Positions 27,101 through 36,478 of a DNA stretch of 64,000 nucleotides are shown here, one piece after another. Under the pieces are notes generated by a model, which saw only the letters and a list, made by a program, of their open reading frames with translations, was not told the DNA's origin and did no database searches. This stretch comes from JAWPMV01 sp039819665 (GTDB lineage: Bacteria; Bacteroidota; Bacteroidia; J057). Positions within the stretch are counted from its first letter, which is position 1, and every line of letters starts with the position of its first letter. The stretch lies in NCBI GenBank assembly GCA_039819665.1, contig JBCBRM010000013.1:62001-126000 (forward strand), given 5' to 3'. Position numbers and translations under genes: made by a program.

Positions 27101-28350
27101 CCAATGCCTTTAAGTTCACACAAGAAGGGCATATCAGTATTTCCGTTTCTTGTAAGGGCAGTGAATATGAACCAGCTATTTTTGATGATCAGGGCATGTT
27201 GATTGACAACTATTTGATAGTGGAGATCAGCGACAGCGGGATTGGTATGAGAAAGGAAGAGCTGGATAAAATTTTCAATCCCTATTATCAGGTAAAAAAT
27301 TCTGCCTCTTTACAATCTATTGGTACTGGGATTGGCCTTTCATTAGTGAGTGGAATCGTTCGGCTGCATAAAGGAAATATTGAAGCCGAAAGTACCCCCG
27401 GAAGAGGCTCGGTATTTAGCATAAAATTACCCTTTGGTAAACAGCATTTTTCAGAAAATCAGCTTATCCCCAATTTCAAAAACAGTGAATACCTCGGACA
27501 TTATCTGGAACAAAAAGAGGCAAGCCCTCACGGGTTTCTACATAAAGATGCCTACCTGAACCAACTGGAGGAAAAGAGTAAAAAATTTAAAATCCTGATT
27601 GTAGAAGATAATCCTGATTTACGATCCTATCTTTCAGAAGGTCTAAAAAGACATTTTTATATTTTGGAAGCAGTCAATGGTGAAGAAGGCTTTAAAATGG
27701 CTCTGGATGAAATGCCAGATTTGATTGTCAGTGATATCATGATGCCCGTATTGGATGGGATTAGCATGGTACAGAAAATTAAATCCCATGATTTGATTTC
27801 TTATATCCCAATCATTTTGCTTACTGCCAGGACCTCAAATGTATTTGAACAAAAAGGATTGATGACAGGCGCGGAAGATTATATAACCAAGCCTTTCGAT
27901 TTAAAGCTGCTCATTTCAAAAATTTTCTCCTTCCTTAAGAATCGGGAGCTTTTAAGGGAATTCTATCGCAAGCAACTATTCTTTGAGCCTGTAAAAGAGC
28001 ACCAACTTTCTCCGGATGAAAAATTGACGCATCAAGCCATCCAGTTGATTGAATCTCATTTGGATGATCCTGGCTTTAATGTGCAGAAACTTGCCCAATT
28101 ACTGTCTCACAGCCAATCCAGCTTATACCGCAAAATCAAAGAAATTACAGATAAGTCTTTGGTTGAATTTATACGAGAAGTTAGGCTTCGAAAGGCAGCT
28201 CAGCTCCTAAATGAAGAGGAGCTGTCAATTACAGAGATCGCATATGCGGTTGGCTTCAATGATGTAAAATATTTCCGCAAACATTTTAAAAAGTTATACC
28301 TCCAAACTCCCTCCGAATACAGAGAAAAATCAAGCCGAAAACTGGTCTGA
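24136..28350 (+). CDS. Hybrid two-component system sensor-regulator (HTCS)
   Basis: One-protein sensor and regulator of 1404 residues, normal for HTCS. Signal peptide, then a periplasmic sensor of repeated propeller motifs (GYIWIGTNNGLNRFDG, KIWIGTNSGLYIF, QLWIGTLGGGLNEF), a Y_Y_Y domain (about 740-810), one transmembrane helix near 820, HisKA with phospho-acceptor His873 in SHELRTPL, HATPase with NLLSNAFKFT and GTGIGLSLV, a receiver domain with Asp1200 in LIVSDIMMP, and a C-terminal AraC helix-turn-helix (about 1300-1400). Such proteins bind an oligosaccharide in the periplasm and switch on the adjacent susCD genes. It lies between the glycosidases and susC and is likely the locus activator. 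Confidence 0.95.
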   Translation: MDTIRLYIVQFFFLLILITGWEKVYGQNINTQPYRFKSISVNDNLSHSNVNAIVQDSLGYIWIGTNNGLNRFDGYEITTFKYDLQEPTSPPGNRVKSMVVDKSGFIWMYFENKGLYSFDPTRLLFQKISLPKPEHPVNFMLINKQGDIWINQVGLGLSRLSLNREGSLKDIQTYPKMIILAEERRTEIGGILSSEGEFFFYTNRKDIWAFDKKQDSFYRLYSASDLELAESEFIRSLYKDEKSFWIGTDFRLLAVSKASAGIQLNTIPIHSSSIYISNIYKDQFQRLWCSTRSGLFMLDFEHAEKEHPHVIRYTKSKQNPQSILSNRIICFLEDRFGVIWMGSHSGVNYTNLRRKAFVHIGQYLGETNLFRENHVAAIFKHQDGKIWIGTNSGLYIFPSDNESSSNYSTNIKPSYPIQSNINFIFQDRKSEIWIGTSLGRFGRAKEVKGKLELEFWDGGDPHNHLSSGQVKGLCEDYLGRLWVTTRSNGLFVISKDRKSHFHVRHDPDNPNSLSTNNLTVPYYDPQDSCIWVSSRDGGLNRIHFEANNSLRFQHFTYNPNDPNSISSNHTWQVLRSEKGQLWIGTLGGGLNEFIEESNGKIRFRRYITKDGLLDNDIECIAEDDEGNLWLAGTGMTKFIPEEGSFEHFDYQDGLQSNHFYVGAVHKDRQGLLYFGGVSGINIFDPASIHSDSTLPKVYITGIKVNNESVEVGKEFKGRMLLENPLSQPNFIQLKAEETDIVFDFVGLQFASPEENQYEYRLKGLNDQWIQTKFPNLSANYSNIPEGDYIFQVRASNGDGVWNEAITSLPLNIAIPWYKTPLAFVVYALIIALALYIFQNITKIQAVLKNELLMAEKEQELNQAKLSFFTQLSHELRTPLTLIKGPIDELLLESGIKRNTHNKLEVIQKSTNRLLRLINQLLDFRKMETSNMNLKVADGDFVKFIREVFIIFSQSSSDKAIDFQFTSIKDTSNLTFDRDKMEIVLMNLLSNAFKFTQEGHISISVSCKGSEYEPAIFDDQGMLIDNYLIVEISDSGIGMRKEELDKIFNPYYQVKNSASLQSIGTGIGLSLVSGIVRLHKGNIEAESTPGRGSVFSIKLPFGKQHFSENQLIPNFKNSEYLGHYLEQKEASPHGFLHKDAYLNQLEEKSKKFKILIVEDNPDLRSYLSEGLKRHFYILEAVNGEEGFKMALDEMPDLIVSDIMMPVLDGISMVQKIKSHDLISYIPIILLTARTSNVFEQKGLMTGAEDYITKPFDLKLLISKIFSFLKNRELLREFYRKQLFFEPVKEHQLSPDEKLTHQAIQLIESHLDDPGFNVQKLAQLLSHSQSSLYRKIKEITDKSLVEFIREVRLRKAAQLLNEEELSITEIAYAVGFNDVKYFRKHFKKLYLQTPSEYREKSSRKLV

Positions 28351-28457
28351 ACGAATTTGTTCCCCTCCAAAACCGAAAATGTCCCCCCTGTATATAGCCA
28401 TTTGCTAATATCTTAGCTAGGCAGATGGATCTATCCATTGCTCTAAAACCAATACGC

Positions 28458-28559
28458 ATGTCAGAACAACCTAAAAGCAGATGGCTAATTCCCCAGATTG
28501 GATTGGCGTTCGTCATTATCTCCTTTCTGATGTGGCTGATTTATCTAAGTATTCACTGA
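28458..28559 (+). CDS. Possible 33-residue single-span membrane peptide
   Basis: An ATG at 28458 opens a 33-residue frame ending in TGA at 28557. The product has a polar start (MSEQPKSRW), one hydrophobic segment (IGLAFVIISFLMWLIYLSI) and ends there. An in-frame ATG at 28425 would give 44 residues. The neat layout of charged head plus single transmembrane helix, in the gap between the HTCS and susC genes, makes translation plausible, but a hydrophobic frame this short can arise by chance and no family is recognised. Confidence 0.4.
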   Translation: MSEQPKSRWLIPQIGLAFVIISFLMWLIYLSIH

Positions 28560-28599
28560 CAAGCAACATGTTTCTCGGATATTAAATCAAATTTTAGTT

Positions 28600-31500
28600 A
28601 TGAAAATCAAACTACTACTGACACTTAGGTGGCTCTCCAGAGTTGCGCTCAATGAGGCAAGTCCAGGGGCTACGGCATCAAAACATAAGAAGCGCCTCTT
28701 TCATTCGGCTATTCTGATGCTTTTATGCCTTTTCCAAACGAGCCTATTCGCACAACAAACTGTAACTGGAACAGTAACCGACGAGACCAGCAATCCTCTT
28801 GTTGGGGTTTCTGTAATCGAAGTAGGAACTAACAATGGAGCACTTACAGGTGCTGAAGGAACCTTCGAACTAAAGGTTCAAGAAGGGGCCAGCCTGATTT
28901 TTTCGTATAATGGCTATCAATCTCAGACGATAGCTGTTCAAAATCAGCAGACCATCAATGTACAACTCAAGGAAGAGCTTTTACTTGATGAAGTAATCAT
29001 TGTGGGATATGGAGAGCAACAAAAATCTAATTTAACAGGGGCCGTAGCAGCTATTAATAGTGAGGAATTAACTGTAGTACCGGTTGCAAATACAGCTAAT
29101 CTACTGGCAGGAAGAGTACCGGGAGTCATGACCCGACAAAACTCAGGATTACCGGGATCAGAAAATACACAAATTAGAATCAGAGGGTATGCAGGTTCTC
29201 CTCTAGTTCTGGTAGATGGAATCCAAACGAGTTTAGATCGAATAGACCCCAATGACATTGAGTCGGTAACGGTACTAAAAGATGCCGCCGCCGCAGTTTA
29301 CGGTGCACGTGCAGGTAATGGGGTGATCCTCGTTACAACAAAAAGAGGGCAGCAAGGTCCAGCAAAAATTACCTACAACGGAAGTTTTACCCTCATGTCT
29401 GCCTCTCGTTTATTCCAACAAGTAAATACGGATCAGTACATAGAATTGGTGAGAGAGTCTGATCTACTAGATGGAGCGGGAATTGATGCAACATTTACAG
29501 AAGAGGATGTTCAGAGATTTGCCAACAAAGAGCCAGGATATGAAGGAGGGGATTGGGTAAATGGATTGATCAAAAACAACGCGCCTATGCATCAGCATAA
29601 TATTAGCGTTTCAGGGGGAAATGAGGATATAAGATATTTTACTTCTTTTGGATATGTTGACCAGGAAAGCTATTTCAGGTCTAGAGATTATGATTATGGG
29701 AGATATAATGCGAGATCCAATATTGATGCCCGAATCAATGATAATCTGAGTTTCAATCTTGACCTGTCTTATAGGTTTGAACAGACCGAAAGGGCAGCGA
29801 ACAATATTGAGGGAATGATGACGGAACTGTCAACCACCGAGCCTGTTTTTCCTACTGAATTACCTGACCCTTCTATAGGTTCAGCTTTTTCCGGATTTTC
29901 ACAAAGAAATCCTATTTCTTCCAGTAAAAGAGATAAAGCAGGTTTTTGGGACAGAGATGAAGATGTGATTCAGGGGCGACTCGGATTAACATACGATCTG
30001 CCATTTATTGATGGGCTTTCCGCAAAAGCAGAAGTGAGCTTAATCAGATATAATCGTGCGATCAAGCAATTTGCAAAGCCTACAGAACTGTATGAGTATC
30101 AACCTGAAACTGATACTTATTTGCTTCAGGCTACGCAGCGCGTTGCTTCCTCTATTTCAGAAAATCAATTTAGAAGGACTCAATTGTATCCATTGGTTTC
30201 TTTGACTTATGATAAGTCTTTTGGAGCCCATGATTTGAAAATCTTAGGACTTTACGAGCAGATCACCCGAAAATTCAGCCAATTTAGTGCAGGTAGACTG
30301 GACTTATTGTCTCTCAATATTCCCGAATTGTTTATTGGTTCTCAGAATAACCAAACCAATAATGGATTCTCTGGCTCTGATATCGGTAGAAAAAGTTATG
30401 TTGGAAGGCTAAACTATGTCTTTCAGAATAAGTACTTATTTGAAGCTACTTTTAGAGCGGACGGTAATGTGCTATTTTCTCCGCAAACCAGATGGGGATA
30501 TTTTCCGAGTTTCTCTGCAGGCTGGGTCTTATCTGAAGAGCCATTCTTTGGTCTAAAATCAGGAGGCGCCCTGGATTTCCTGAAAATGAGAGTTTCTTAT
30601 TCTCAGTTGGGAGACGATACGGCTAATGGACTGAATGGATTTGATTATCTGACAGGTTATTCTTTGCAAAGCCCTATCATTCTCGGCGATGGTACGGCCT
30701 TTCCAACCATACGGACCAGAGGGCTAGTGAATCCTCTCCTGACCTGGGAGGAAATGACGGTTTATAATCTTGGTTTTGAAGCAAGGTTCTGGAGTGGAAA
30801 GTTAAGCCTGGAAACAGAAATATTTTACCGGAAGCGTGAAGGAATCATCGCTCAGAATATCGAAGATGTGCCCTCTACTTTTGGTGCAGACTTACCCGTG
30901 GTGAATTTGAACAGCCAGGAAAACAGAGGGATAGAAATATCCGCGGTTTATCAGCAGAGATGGGGAGATTTCAGGTTAATACTTGCTCCTAATTTCTCCT
31001 TAGCCCAATCACAATGGTTGGAAGTTAAAAGTCAGGAAGATTTTGAGGATGAGGATCAAAAAAGATTATTTGAGTTGGACGGACGCAGAGTAAATAGATT
31101 TGTAGGATACTTATCTGATGGAATTTTTATGTCTCAAGCTGAGATTGAAAGCCATCCGGTAGATCAGGATGAGAATGGAAATTCGACCTTAAGACCCGGT
31201 GATATCAAATACATAGATAGGGATGGAGATGGAGTTCTTACCTTCAGAGATCAGGAGGAAATTGCATTTGCCCAGGGCATTCCAGAAATGGTTTATGGAA
31301 TGGACTTAGGGATTGAGTACAAGAATTTTAGATTAAATGGTTTGATCCAAGGTGCCTCGATGTTTAGCATAAATATTAGCGGTACAGCCAGAACCATGTT
31401 TAGCAACCAATCTATTCCCTTGACTTATCAATATGACCTTAGGTGGCAACCTGACCTGAATGACCCCACAGTAAATGTGAATCCTAATGCTTCACTTCCT

Positions 31501-31794
31501 GCTGCTACTCAATCTCCTAGCTTCAACAATAGCCGTAATTCTGATTTCTGGGTGCGAGATGTTACCTATTTCAGGTTAAAGAATTTGAACCTTTCCTATT
31601 CTCTTCCTCGGGGAGTACTGAGCAAATTGAACATGGACCATGCAGAAGTCTATGTAGCAGGAGAGAACCTAATTCTACTGACGAACCTTGGAATTTATAA
31701 AAACTCATTTGACCCGGAATTCCAACCTGGATCTCCAACCCGTAGATTGCCTATTACCAGATCTTATGCGGTTGGAGTCAGAATTTCCTTATAA
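28600..31794 (+). CDS. SusC/RagA-type TonB-dependent outer-membrane transporter
   Basis: Outer-membrane oligosaccharide importer of 1064 residues. An unusually long N-terminal leader (about 36 residues) precedes the hydrophobic signal core (ILMLLCLFQTSLFAQQ). The carboxypeptidase-regulatory-like domain follows (VTGTVTDETSNPLVGVSV, from about residue 53), then the SusC signature VGYGEQQKSNLTGAV near 140, the plug with LVLVDGIQTS and DAAAAVYGARAGNGVILVTT, and a large beta-barrel ending with an aromatic/hydrophobic strand (VGVRISL). It forms a lidded complex with the SusD protein encoded 36 bases downstream. HTCS control is inferred from position. Confidence 0.95.
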   Translation: MKIKLLLTLRWLSRVALNEASPGATASKHKKRLFHSAILMLLCLFQTSLFAQQTVTGTVTDETSNPLVGVSVIEVGTNNGALTGAEGTFELKVQEGASLIFSYNGYQSQTIAVQNQQTINVQLKEELLLDEVIIVGYGEQQKSNLTGAVAAINSEELTVVPVANTANLLAGRVPGVMTRQNSGLPGSENTQIRIRGYAGSPLVLVDGIQTSLDRIDPNDIESVTVLKDAAAAVYGARAGNGVILVTTKRGQQGPAKITYNGSFTLMSASRLFQQVNTDQYIELVRESDLLDGAGIDATFTEEDVQRFANKEPGYEGGDWVNGLIKNNAPMHQHNISVSGGNEDIRYFTSFGYVDQESYFRSRDYDYGRYNARSNIDARINDNLSFNLDLSYRFEQTERAANNIEGMMTELSTTEPVFPTELPDPSIGSAFSGFSQRNPISSSKRDKAGFWDRDEDVIQGRLGLTYDLPFIDGLSAKAEVSLIRYNRAIKQFAKPTELYEYQPETDTYLLQATQRVASSISENQFRRTQLYPLVSLTYDKSFGAHDLKILGLYEQITRKFSQFSAGRLDLLSLNIPELFIGSQNNQTNNGFSGSDIGRKSYVGRLNYVFQNKYLFEATFRADGNVLFSPQTRWGYFPSFSAGWVLSEEPFFGLKSGGALDFLKMRVSYSQLGDDTANGLNGFDYLTGYSLQSPIILGDGTAFPTIRTRGLVNPLLTWEEMTVYNLGFEARFWSGKLSLETEIFYRKREGIIAQNIEDVPSTFGADLPVVNLNSQENRGIEISAVYQQRWGDFRLILAPNFSLAQSQWLEVKSQEDFEDEDQKRLFELDGRRVNRFVGYLSDGIFMSQAEIESHPVDQDENGNSTLRPGDIKYIDRDGDGVLTFRDQEEIAFAQGIPEMVYGMDLGIEYKNFRLNGLIQGASMFSINISGTARTMFSNQSIPLTYQYDLRWQPDLNDPTVNVNPNASLPAATQSPSFNNSRNSDFWVRDVTYFRLKNLNLSYSLPRGVLSKLNMDHAEVYVAGENLILLTNLGIYKNSFDPEFQPGSPTRRLPITRSYAVGVRISL

Positions 31795-31830
31795 GTAGAA
31801 TCAGAAAATTATCACAATTAAAAATACAAG

Positions 31831-33621
31831 ATGAAAAAGCTATTTTTAGTTCTCATAGGATTGATGTTGACGATTTCTTGTGAGGACCCCTTTGAACTTA
31901 TTCCTACGGATATCATCTCTGAATCCTTTGTATTTGAGGACAGAGGACTGGCCGATGCCTTTGTAGGTGACCTGTATAACAGAACCCAGTTCCACATGAC
32001 TTCTGGTGGAACAAATATCAATATGGGCTTCATTAATTCCTGGGGTGGGGAGCATCGAAATTTTGCTCCCTGGCAGGCCGCTTTTGGCCAGGTTACCAAT
32101 ACCCCCTATAATGAAAGCGGCGCACGCTTATTGGACTATTGGCCTTATAACAATATCAGAGAAGCGAATATCTTCATTGAGAATATTGTAAAATCAGAAA
32201 CGCTGGATCCAGAATATACTGCTGTCAGAGCGGCTGAGGCTCGTTTTATTCGGGCATGGGAGTATTTTGAAATGGCAAAGCGCTTTGGAGGAGTACCTTT
32301 AGTTACCCAGGCACAGGGACTGGATGCATCAGAATCAGATTTGTTTGTTGCCAGGAATAGTGAGAAAGAAATATATGATTTTATCGGTTCTGAGATGGAT
32401 GCCATAGCGGAAATTTTGCCAAGCGTGGCAGATCAGGATGGAAGAGCTACGAGATGGGCGGCTTTGGCCCTTAAGAGTAGAGCAATGCTATATGCTGCAA
32501 GTGTAGCACGTAATGGAACCCAACAGCTTAATGGCCTGTTAGGATTTCCTGCCGGCGATGCTCAGGGGTATTTCCAACAATCTTTAGCAGCATCTAAGGA
32601 AATTATAGATAATGGTCCCTTTTCTCTCTATAGAAGAAATCCAGATAAAGTTCAAAATCTTATCGATCTCTTCTTGGATGAAAGCGATAATCCAGAGTCT
32701 ATTTTTGTAGTAAAATATGACTTTGAAGCAGGTAAAAACCATGCCTTCGATGTTACAGGTACACCTGCTGGCTTTGGCTTTGCCTGGAATTCTAACTATC
32801 CCGTTTACCTGGAAAAAATGGAAATGTTTGATTTTACAGACGGCAGCTCAGGTAAACTTGATAGGGCCATGTATGATGGCAATACTCCATTGGACCCTGC
32901 TAGATTCTTTGGAGAAAGAGATCCACGATTCAGGGCTTGGGTATTCTATCCTGAAACCATGTTTAAAGGACAACCCGTCTATTTCCACACAAGTACCAGA
33001 TATACAGATCCTGCAGACGGTCAACTTAAGACCACGACCAAGCAACCCGGATTCATCGTTCCTGGATCGAATGGATTTCCTGGCGCTGGGCATGCAAGAC
33101 ATGGGTACGCAGGGGGGAATAATCCTACCGGTCTCCTCCGTCGCAAGCATATAAATCCCACGACTGCTGATGGACAGCGTTCCAGCACAGATTGGATCAT
33201 CATGCGCCTGGCTGAAGTCATGTTGAATTATGTTGAAGCTGCATACTATCTGGGAGATCCCAATGGTGATATGGCCACTATTCTTAATGATGAAATCAGA
33301 GAGCGTGCGGGTATGCCTGCTTTATCTGCAGGAGAGATTACTGAGGATAAAATTCGTCAGGAAAGACAGGTAGAATTGTCTTTCGAAGAACATGTATTCT
33401 GGGATTTGAGAAGATGGAGAATTGCTGTGGAGGAATTGGATAATAAGGCTCGTCATAAAACTACCTGGATCAAAGACTTTGACACAGGCATGTATTTTAT
33501 GCAAATGGAGCATGGGGACAAAGGTAGAGTAAGGCTACACCCGGAGCGAAATTATTACTATGCACTAGGACTCGGGAGAATCGCCGATAATCCAAATCTG
33601 GTCGAAAATCCCGGTTATTAA
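31831..33621 (+). CDS. SusD/RagB-type surface glycan-binding lipoprotein
   Basis: Surface lipoprotein of 596 residues with lipobox LTISC near residue 17, followed by CEDPFELIP, the usual SusD mature start. The N-terminal TPR-like helices include EARFIRAWEYFEMAKRFGGVPLV, and the C-terminal SusD domain contains DWIIMRLAEVMLNYVEAA and RQERQVELSFEEHVFWDLRRW, both family hallmarks. It binds oligosaccharide at the mouth of the SusC barrel. It is paired with susC upstream; a hairpin terminator (33659-33682) lies after it, before the sulfatase gene. Confidence 0.95.
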   Translation: MKKLFLVLIGLMLTISCEDPFELIPTDIISESFVFEDRGLADAFVGDLYNRTQFHMTSGGTNINMGFINSWGGEHRNFAPWQAAFGQVTNTPYNESGARLLDYWPYNNIREANIFIENIVKSETLDPEYTAVRAAEARFIRAWEYFEMAKRFGGVPLVTQAQGLDASESDLFVARNSEKEIYDFIGSEMDAIAEILPSVADQDGRATRWAALALKSRAMLYAASVARNGTQQLNGLLGFPAGDAQGYFQQSLAASKEIIDNGPFSLYRRNPDKVQNLIDLFLDESDNPESIFVVKYDFEAGKNHAFDVTGTPAGFGFAWNSNYPVYLEKMEMFDFTDGSSGKLDRAMYDGNTPLDPARFFGERDPRFRAWVFYPETMFKGQPVYFHTSTRYTDPADGQLKTTTKQPGFIVPGSNGFPGAGHARHGYAGGNNPTGLLRRKHINPTTADGQRSSTDWIIMRLAEVMLNYVEAAYYLGDPNGDMATILNDEIRERAGMPALSAGEITEDKIRQERQVELSFEEHVFWDLRRWRIAVEELDNKARHKTTWIKDFDTGMYFMQMEHGDKGRVRLHPERNYYYALGLGRIADNPNLVENPGY

Positions 33622-33658
33622 GGTGTCAATGTTGAGCGCCTTAGGTTAAATAATGTGT

Positions 33659-33682
33659 GGGAGACCGTCAGGTCTCCCTTTA
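33659..33682 (+). terminator. Intrinsic terminator after the SusD gene
   Basis: An 8-base GC-rich stem (GGGAGACC at 33659 pairing with GGTCTCCC ending at 33678) with a 4-base loop is followed by TTTA. It lies 37 bases past the susD stop and 10 bases before the chosen sulfatase start, so it may partly separate susCD from the sulfatase. Confidence 0.7.
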
Positions 33683-33692
33683 TTCCTATATT

Positions 33693-35267
33693 ATGTTCAT
33701 GAAACTACCTACTTCTACACTTAGATTAATCCTGATCCTGGGATTAAGCATTTTTTACAGCTGTGAAGGGCAAAAGAATACAACTACAGCTAGCAAAAAT
33801 GAGGATTCAAAAACTCCAAATATCATTATCATTTATGCAGATGATTTAGGTTATGGAGATATCGGCTCTTATGGAGGGGTTGATATGCCTAGTCCCAATA
33901 TGGATAAACTGGCAGAGGGAGGCATGCGATTTACACAGGGATATGCATCTTCAGCGACTTGTTCGCCCAGTAGATTTGCCTTACTTACAGGCATTTATCC
34001 CTGGCGCAATGAAAGAGCCAAAATCCTCTCAGGTACAGCTCCCTTATTGATCGATCCAAATCAAATTACCCTCCCCAAAATGCTAGGAGAAGAGGGGTAC
34101 CATACCGGTATTGTAGGTAAGTGGCATTTAGGACTTGGGAATGGGAAAGTAGACTGGAATGAGAAAATTGGCCCGGGCCCGAATGAGGTAGGCTTTGATT
34201 ATGCTTACATAATGGCGGCTACCCAGGATCGAGTGCCGACAGTCTATATTGAAAATGGAGAAGTCGTAGGCTTAGAAGCAGATGATCCCATTTCTGTGAG
34301 TTATAAAGAGAATTTTGAGGGGGAGCCTACGGGAAAGGAAAATCCTGAACTCCTGAAAATGAAATGGCATCATGGCCATAATAGTAGTATTGTGAATGAG
34401 ATCCCTAGAATTGGATTTATGAAAGGAGGAGATAAGGCGAAATGGGTGGATGAAAATATGGCAGATACCTTTTTGGTGCGAGCTCAAAATTATATTCGAA
34501 GCCATAAAGATGATCCTTTCTTTCTTCTATATACCCTACAGCAACCCCATGTACCTCGTACTCCCCACTCCCGTTTTGTTGGAAAATCTGGGATGGGTCC
34601 CAGAGGAGATGTGATCGTCGAAGCAGATTGGTGTATTGGGGAATTGATCAAAACACTGGAAGAAGAAAAGCTTTTGGAAAATACCCTGATCATTTTGTCC
34701 AGCGATAATGGTCCGGTCTTGAATGATGGCTATTATGATGATGCGGTCGAAAAATTGGGGGAACACAAACCCTGGGGACCTTTGCGCGGAGGAAAGTACA
34801 GCCTCTTTGAAGCAGGTACTCGCGTTCCTTTCATCACGTACTGGAAAGGAAAAATTGAGGCTGGCACTTCAGATGCCATGATTTCCCAAATAGATTTATT
34901 CTCTTCGATTGCAGCTATGGTAGGAAGCGATCAAAGGACCCATGACAGCCAGGAATTGCTTCAGGCTTTACTCGGGAAAAGTCAGGAGGGTAGGGAAGAG
35001 CTTATCCTGGAGGCCACTACACGTACTGCTTATCGAAAAGGGAATTGGGCCTATATTCCTCCATATAAAGGTCCAGCTGTAAATAAATTTGTAAATATCG
35101 AACTGGGGAACTCTCAGGAGGAGCAGCTATACGACCTTTCGCAAGACATAGGCCAGCAAAATAACTTGGCAAGTAGCCATCCCGATAAACTACAAGAGAT
35201 GAAGGCTGGGTTTGAAAAGATTAGAGGAAAAGGATTTGGTAAAACGGAACAACTGGAGTTAAAGTAA
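33693..35267 (+). CDS. S1-family sulfatase, lipoprotein
   Basis: Formylglycine-dependent sulfatase. The start is placed at the ATG at 33693 (or 33699) because the longer frame from a GTG at 33657 would run through a terminator hairpin; this gives 524 residues with lipobox SIFYSC. Motifs: calcium-binding ADDLGYGD near the start, the active-site CSPSR in SSATCSPSRFALLTG, whose Cys (codon 33960-33962) is the formylglycine precursor, GKWHLGLGN, and SSDNGPVLNDG. The Cys type needs a maturase encoded elsewhere. Beside SusCD and GH29 it should desulfate an imported or surface glycan; a 6-sulfated L-galactose or galactose unit is my inference. S1 subfamily cannot be fixed by eye. Confidence 0.9.
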   Translation: MFMKLPTSTLRLILILGLSIFYSCEGQKNTTTASKNEDSKTPNIIIIYADDLGYGDIGSYGGVDMPSPNMDKLAEGGMRFTQGYASSATCSPSRFALLTGIYPWRNERAKILSGTAPLLIDPNQITLPKMLGEEGYHTGIVGKWHLGLGNGKVDWNEKIGPGPNEVGFDYAYIMAATQDRVPTVYIENGEVVGLEADDPISVSYKENFEGEPTGKENPELLKMKWHHGHNSSIVNEIPRIGFMKGGDKAKWVDENMADTFLVRAQNYIRSHKDDPFFLLYTLQQPHVPRTPHSRFVGKSGMGPRGDVIVEADWCIGELIKTLEEEKLLENTLIILSSDNGPVLNDGYYDDAVEKLGEHKPWGPLRGGKYSLFEAGTRVPFITYWKGKIEAGTSDAMISQIDLFSSIAAMVGSDQRTHDSQELLQALLGKSQEGREELILEATTRTAYRKGNWAYIPPYKGPAVNKFVNIELGNSQEEQLYDLSQDIGQQNNLASSHPDKLQEMKAGFEKIRGKGFGKTEQLELK

Positions 35268-35286
35268 ATTCTCAAATAATTTCGAA

Positions 35287-36444
35287 TTACCTTGGGCGAA
35301 AACTGACTTTTAGTTCGTGGAAACCAACTTTTCGTTTGAATTCACCCCATTCTTCGATATTATCTGTATGATCCAGCACCTTAATTGCTGTAACTTTTTC
35401 TACCAAAACATCCAGTAAGGCAAGCATAATCTGGCGCGTATGAGTAGCGCCTAAACATCGGTGATGACTATAGCCAAAACTCAGATGAGGATTTTTCTTC
35501 CGATCCAGAATTACCTCATGAGGATTTTCAAAAATAGATTCATCCCGATTTGCAGAGGCCCAGCATAAAGAAATTCGGCTATCATGGGCGATTGTATGCT
35601 CACAGACTTCTGTTTCTTCTGTAACTACCCTTCCCATATGGGTAAGAGGGGCAAAGTAGCGGATCAGCTCTTCGACAGCTCTTTTTTTGATCTCTGGCTC
35701 AGCTATAAGTTTCTGTAAAGCCTCCGGATGATCAGCGAAATAAGCGATGGTATTTGTGATTGCATTAATAACTGTATCCCGCCCTCCGGCAAATGTAAGT
35801 ATCATCACACCTTTGATCTCCTCTATTGTCAATTTCCTGCCTTGAAATTCCGCTCCGAGTAAAAGGGAATAAATATCATCGGAAGGGTTTGCCTTAGCTT
35901 TGGCAATCGCTTCATCCAAATAGTCGTAGAGCACATTTGCTTTTGATCCATCTAAGGGGGCATCATCACTACGAAAGACATGGGTTCCCCAGGAAATCCA
36001 TTGCTCTGCCTCTTCATAGGGGCAATTCAGGAGTAAGGTCAAAGCTCGGGATTGAATGGGAAGAGAAAAATCATATATGATCTCTACGGATTCCTTTCTA
36101 GCCAACCCATCAAAGGTCTGAGTGATGATTTCCCGAAGTCTTTTTTGGTATTCTTCTCCCATGGGTCTTCTAAACCACTTTTCGACTAGAGACCTGTATT
36201 CTTTATGAAGCGGAGGATCTATTTCGAAAGGGATTTGACGGGTATCTCGAATATACACCTCTGAGGGAACCACGATCCTTCCGGGCTTTGCTCCAGATTG
36301 AAAGGTCTCCCAATTCATGGCACATTTGCGTATATCTTCGTGCCTAAGGATCATGGTTAGCGGATCATTCTGATCATCCATTTCTCCATAGCCTTTTTCT
36401 TTACGGGCTTGTTCAAAAGGGTCCGGGAATTCACTATTTTTCAT
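35287..36444 (-). CDS. Cytochrome P450, candidate sugar O-demethylase
   Basis: Soluble P450 of 385 residues from the ATG at 36444; a TTG at 36486 would add 14. Hallmarks: I-helix FAGGRDTVINAI, ExxR in VEELIRYFAPL, and the heme-binding loop FGYSHHRCLGATHTR with the cysteine ligand about 55 residues from the end. No signal peptide, so cytoplasmic. It follows an alcohol dehydrogenase gene by 34 bases in a red-algal galactan locus. P450s in marine Bacteroidota galactan loci (CYP236) remove the methyl of 6-O-methyl-D-galactose, giving formaldehyde; this gene could do the same. No ferredoxin or reductase gene is next to it, unlike the described systems. Family certain, reaction inferred. Confidence 0.85.
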   Translation of the reverse strand: MKNSEFPDPFEQARKEKGYGEMDDQNDPLTMILRHEDIRKCAMNWETFQSGAKPGRIVVPSEVYIRDTRQIPFEIDPPLHKEYRSLVEKWFRRPMGEEYQKRLREIITQTFDGLARKESVEIIYDFSLPIQSRALTLLLNCPYEEAEQWISWGTHVFRSDDAPLDGSKANVLYDYLDEAIAKAKANPSDDIYSLLLGAEFQGRKLTIEEIKGVMILTFAGGRDTVINAITNTIAYFADHPEALQKLIAEPEIKKRAVEELIRYFAPLTHMGRVVTEETEVCEHTIAHDSRISLCWASANRDESIFENPHEVILDRKKNPHLSFGYSHHRCLGATHTRQIMLALLDVLVEKVTAIKVLDHTDNIEEWGEFKRKVGFHELKVSFRPR

Positions 36445-36478
36445 AGGTTCAGTTTCTTTCCGTTTACTAATATGCTTT

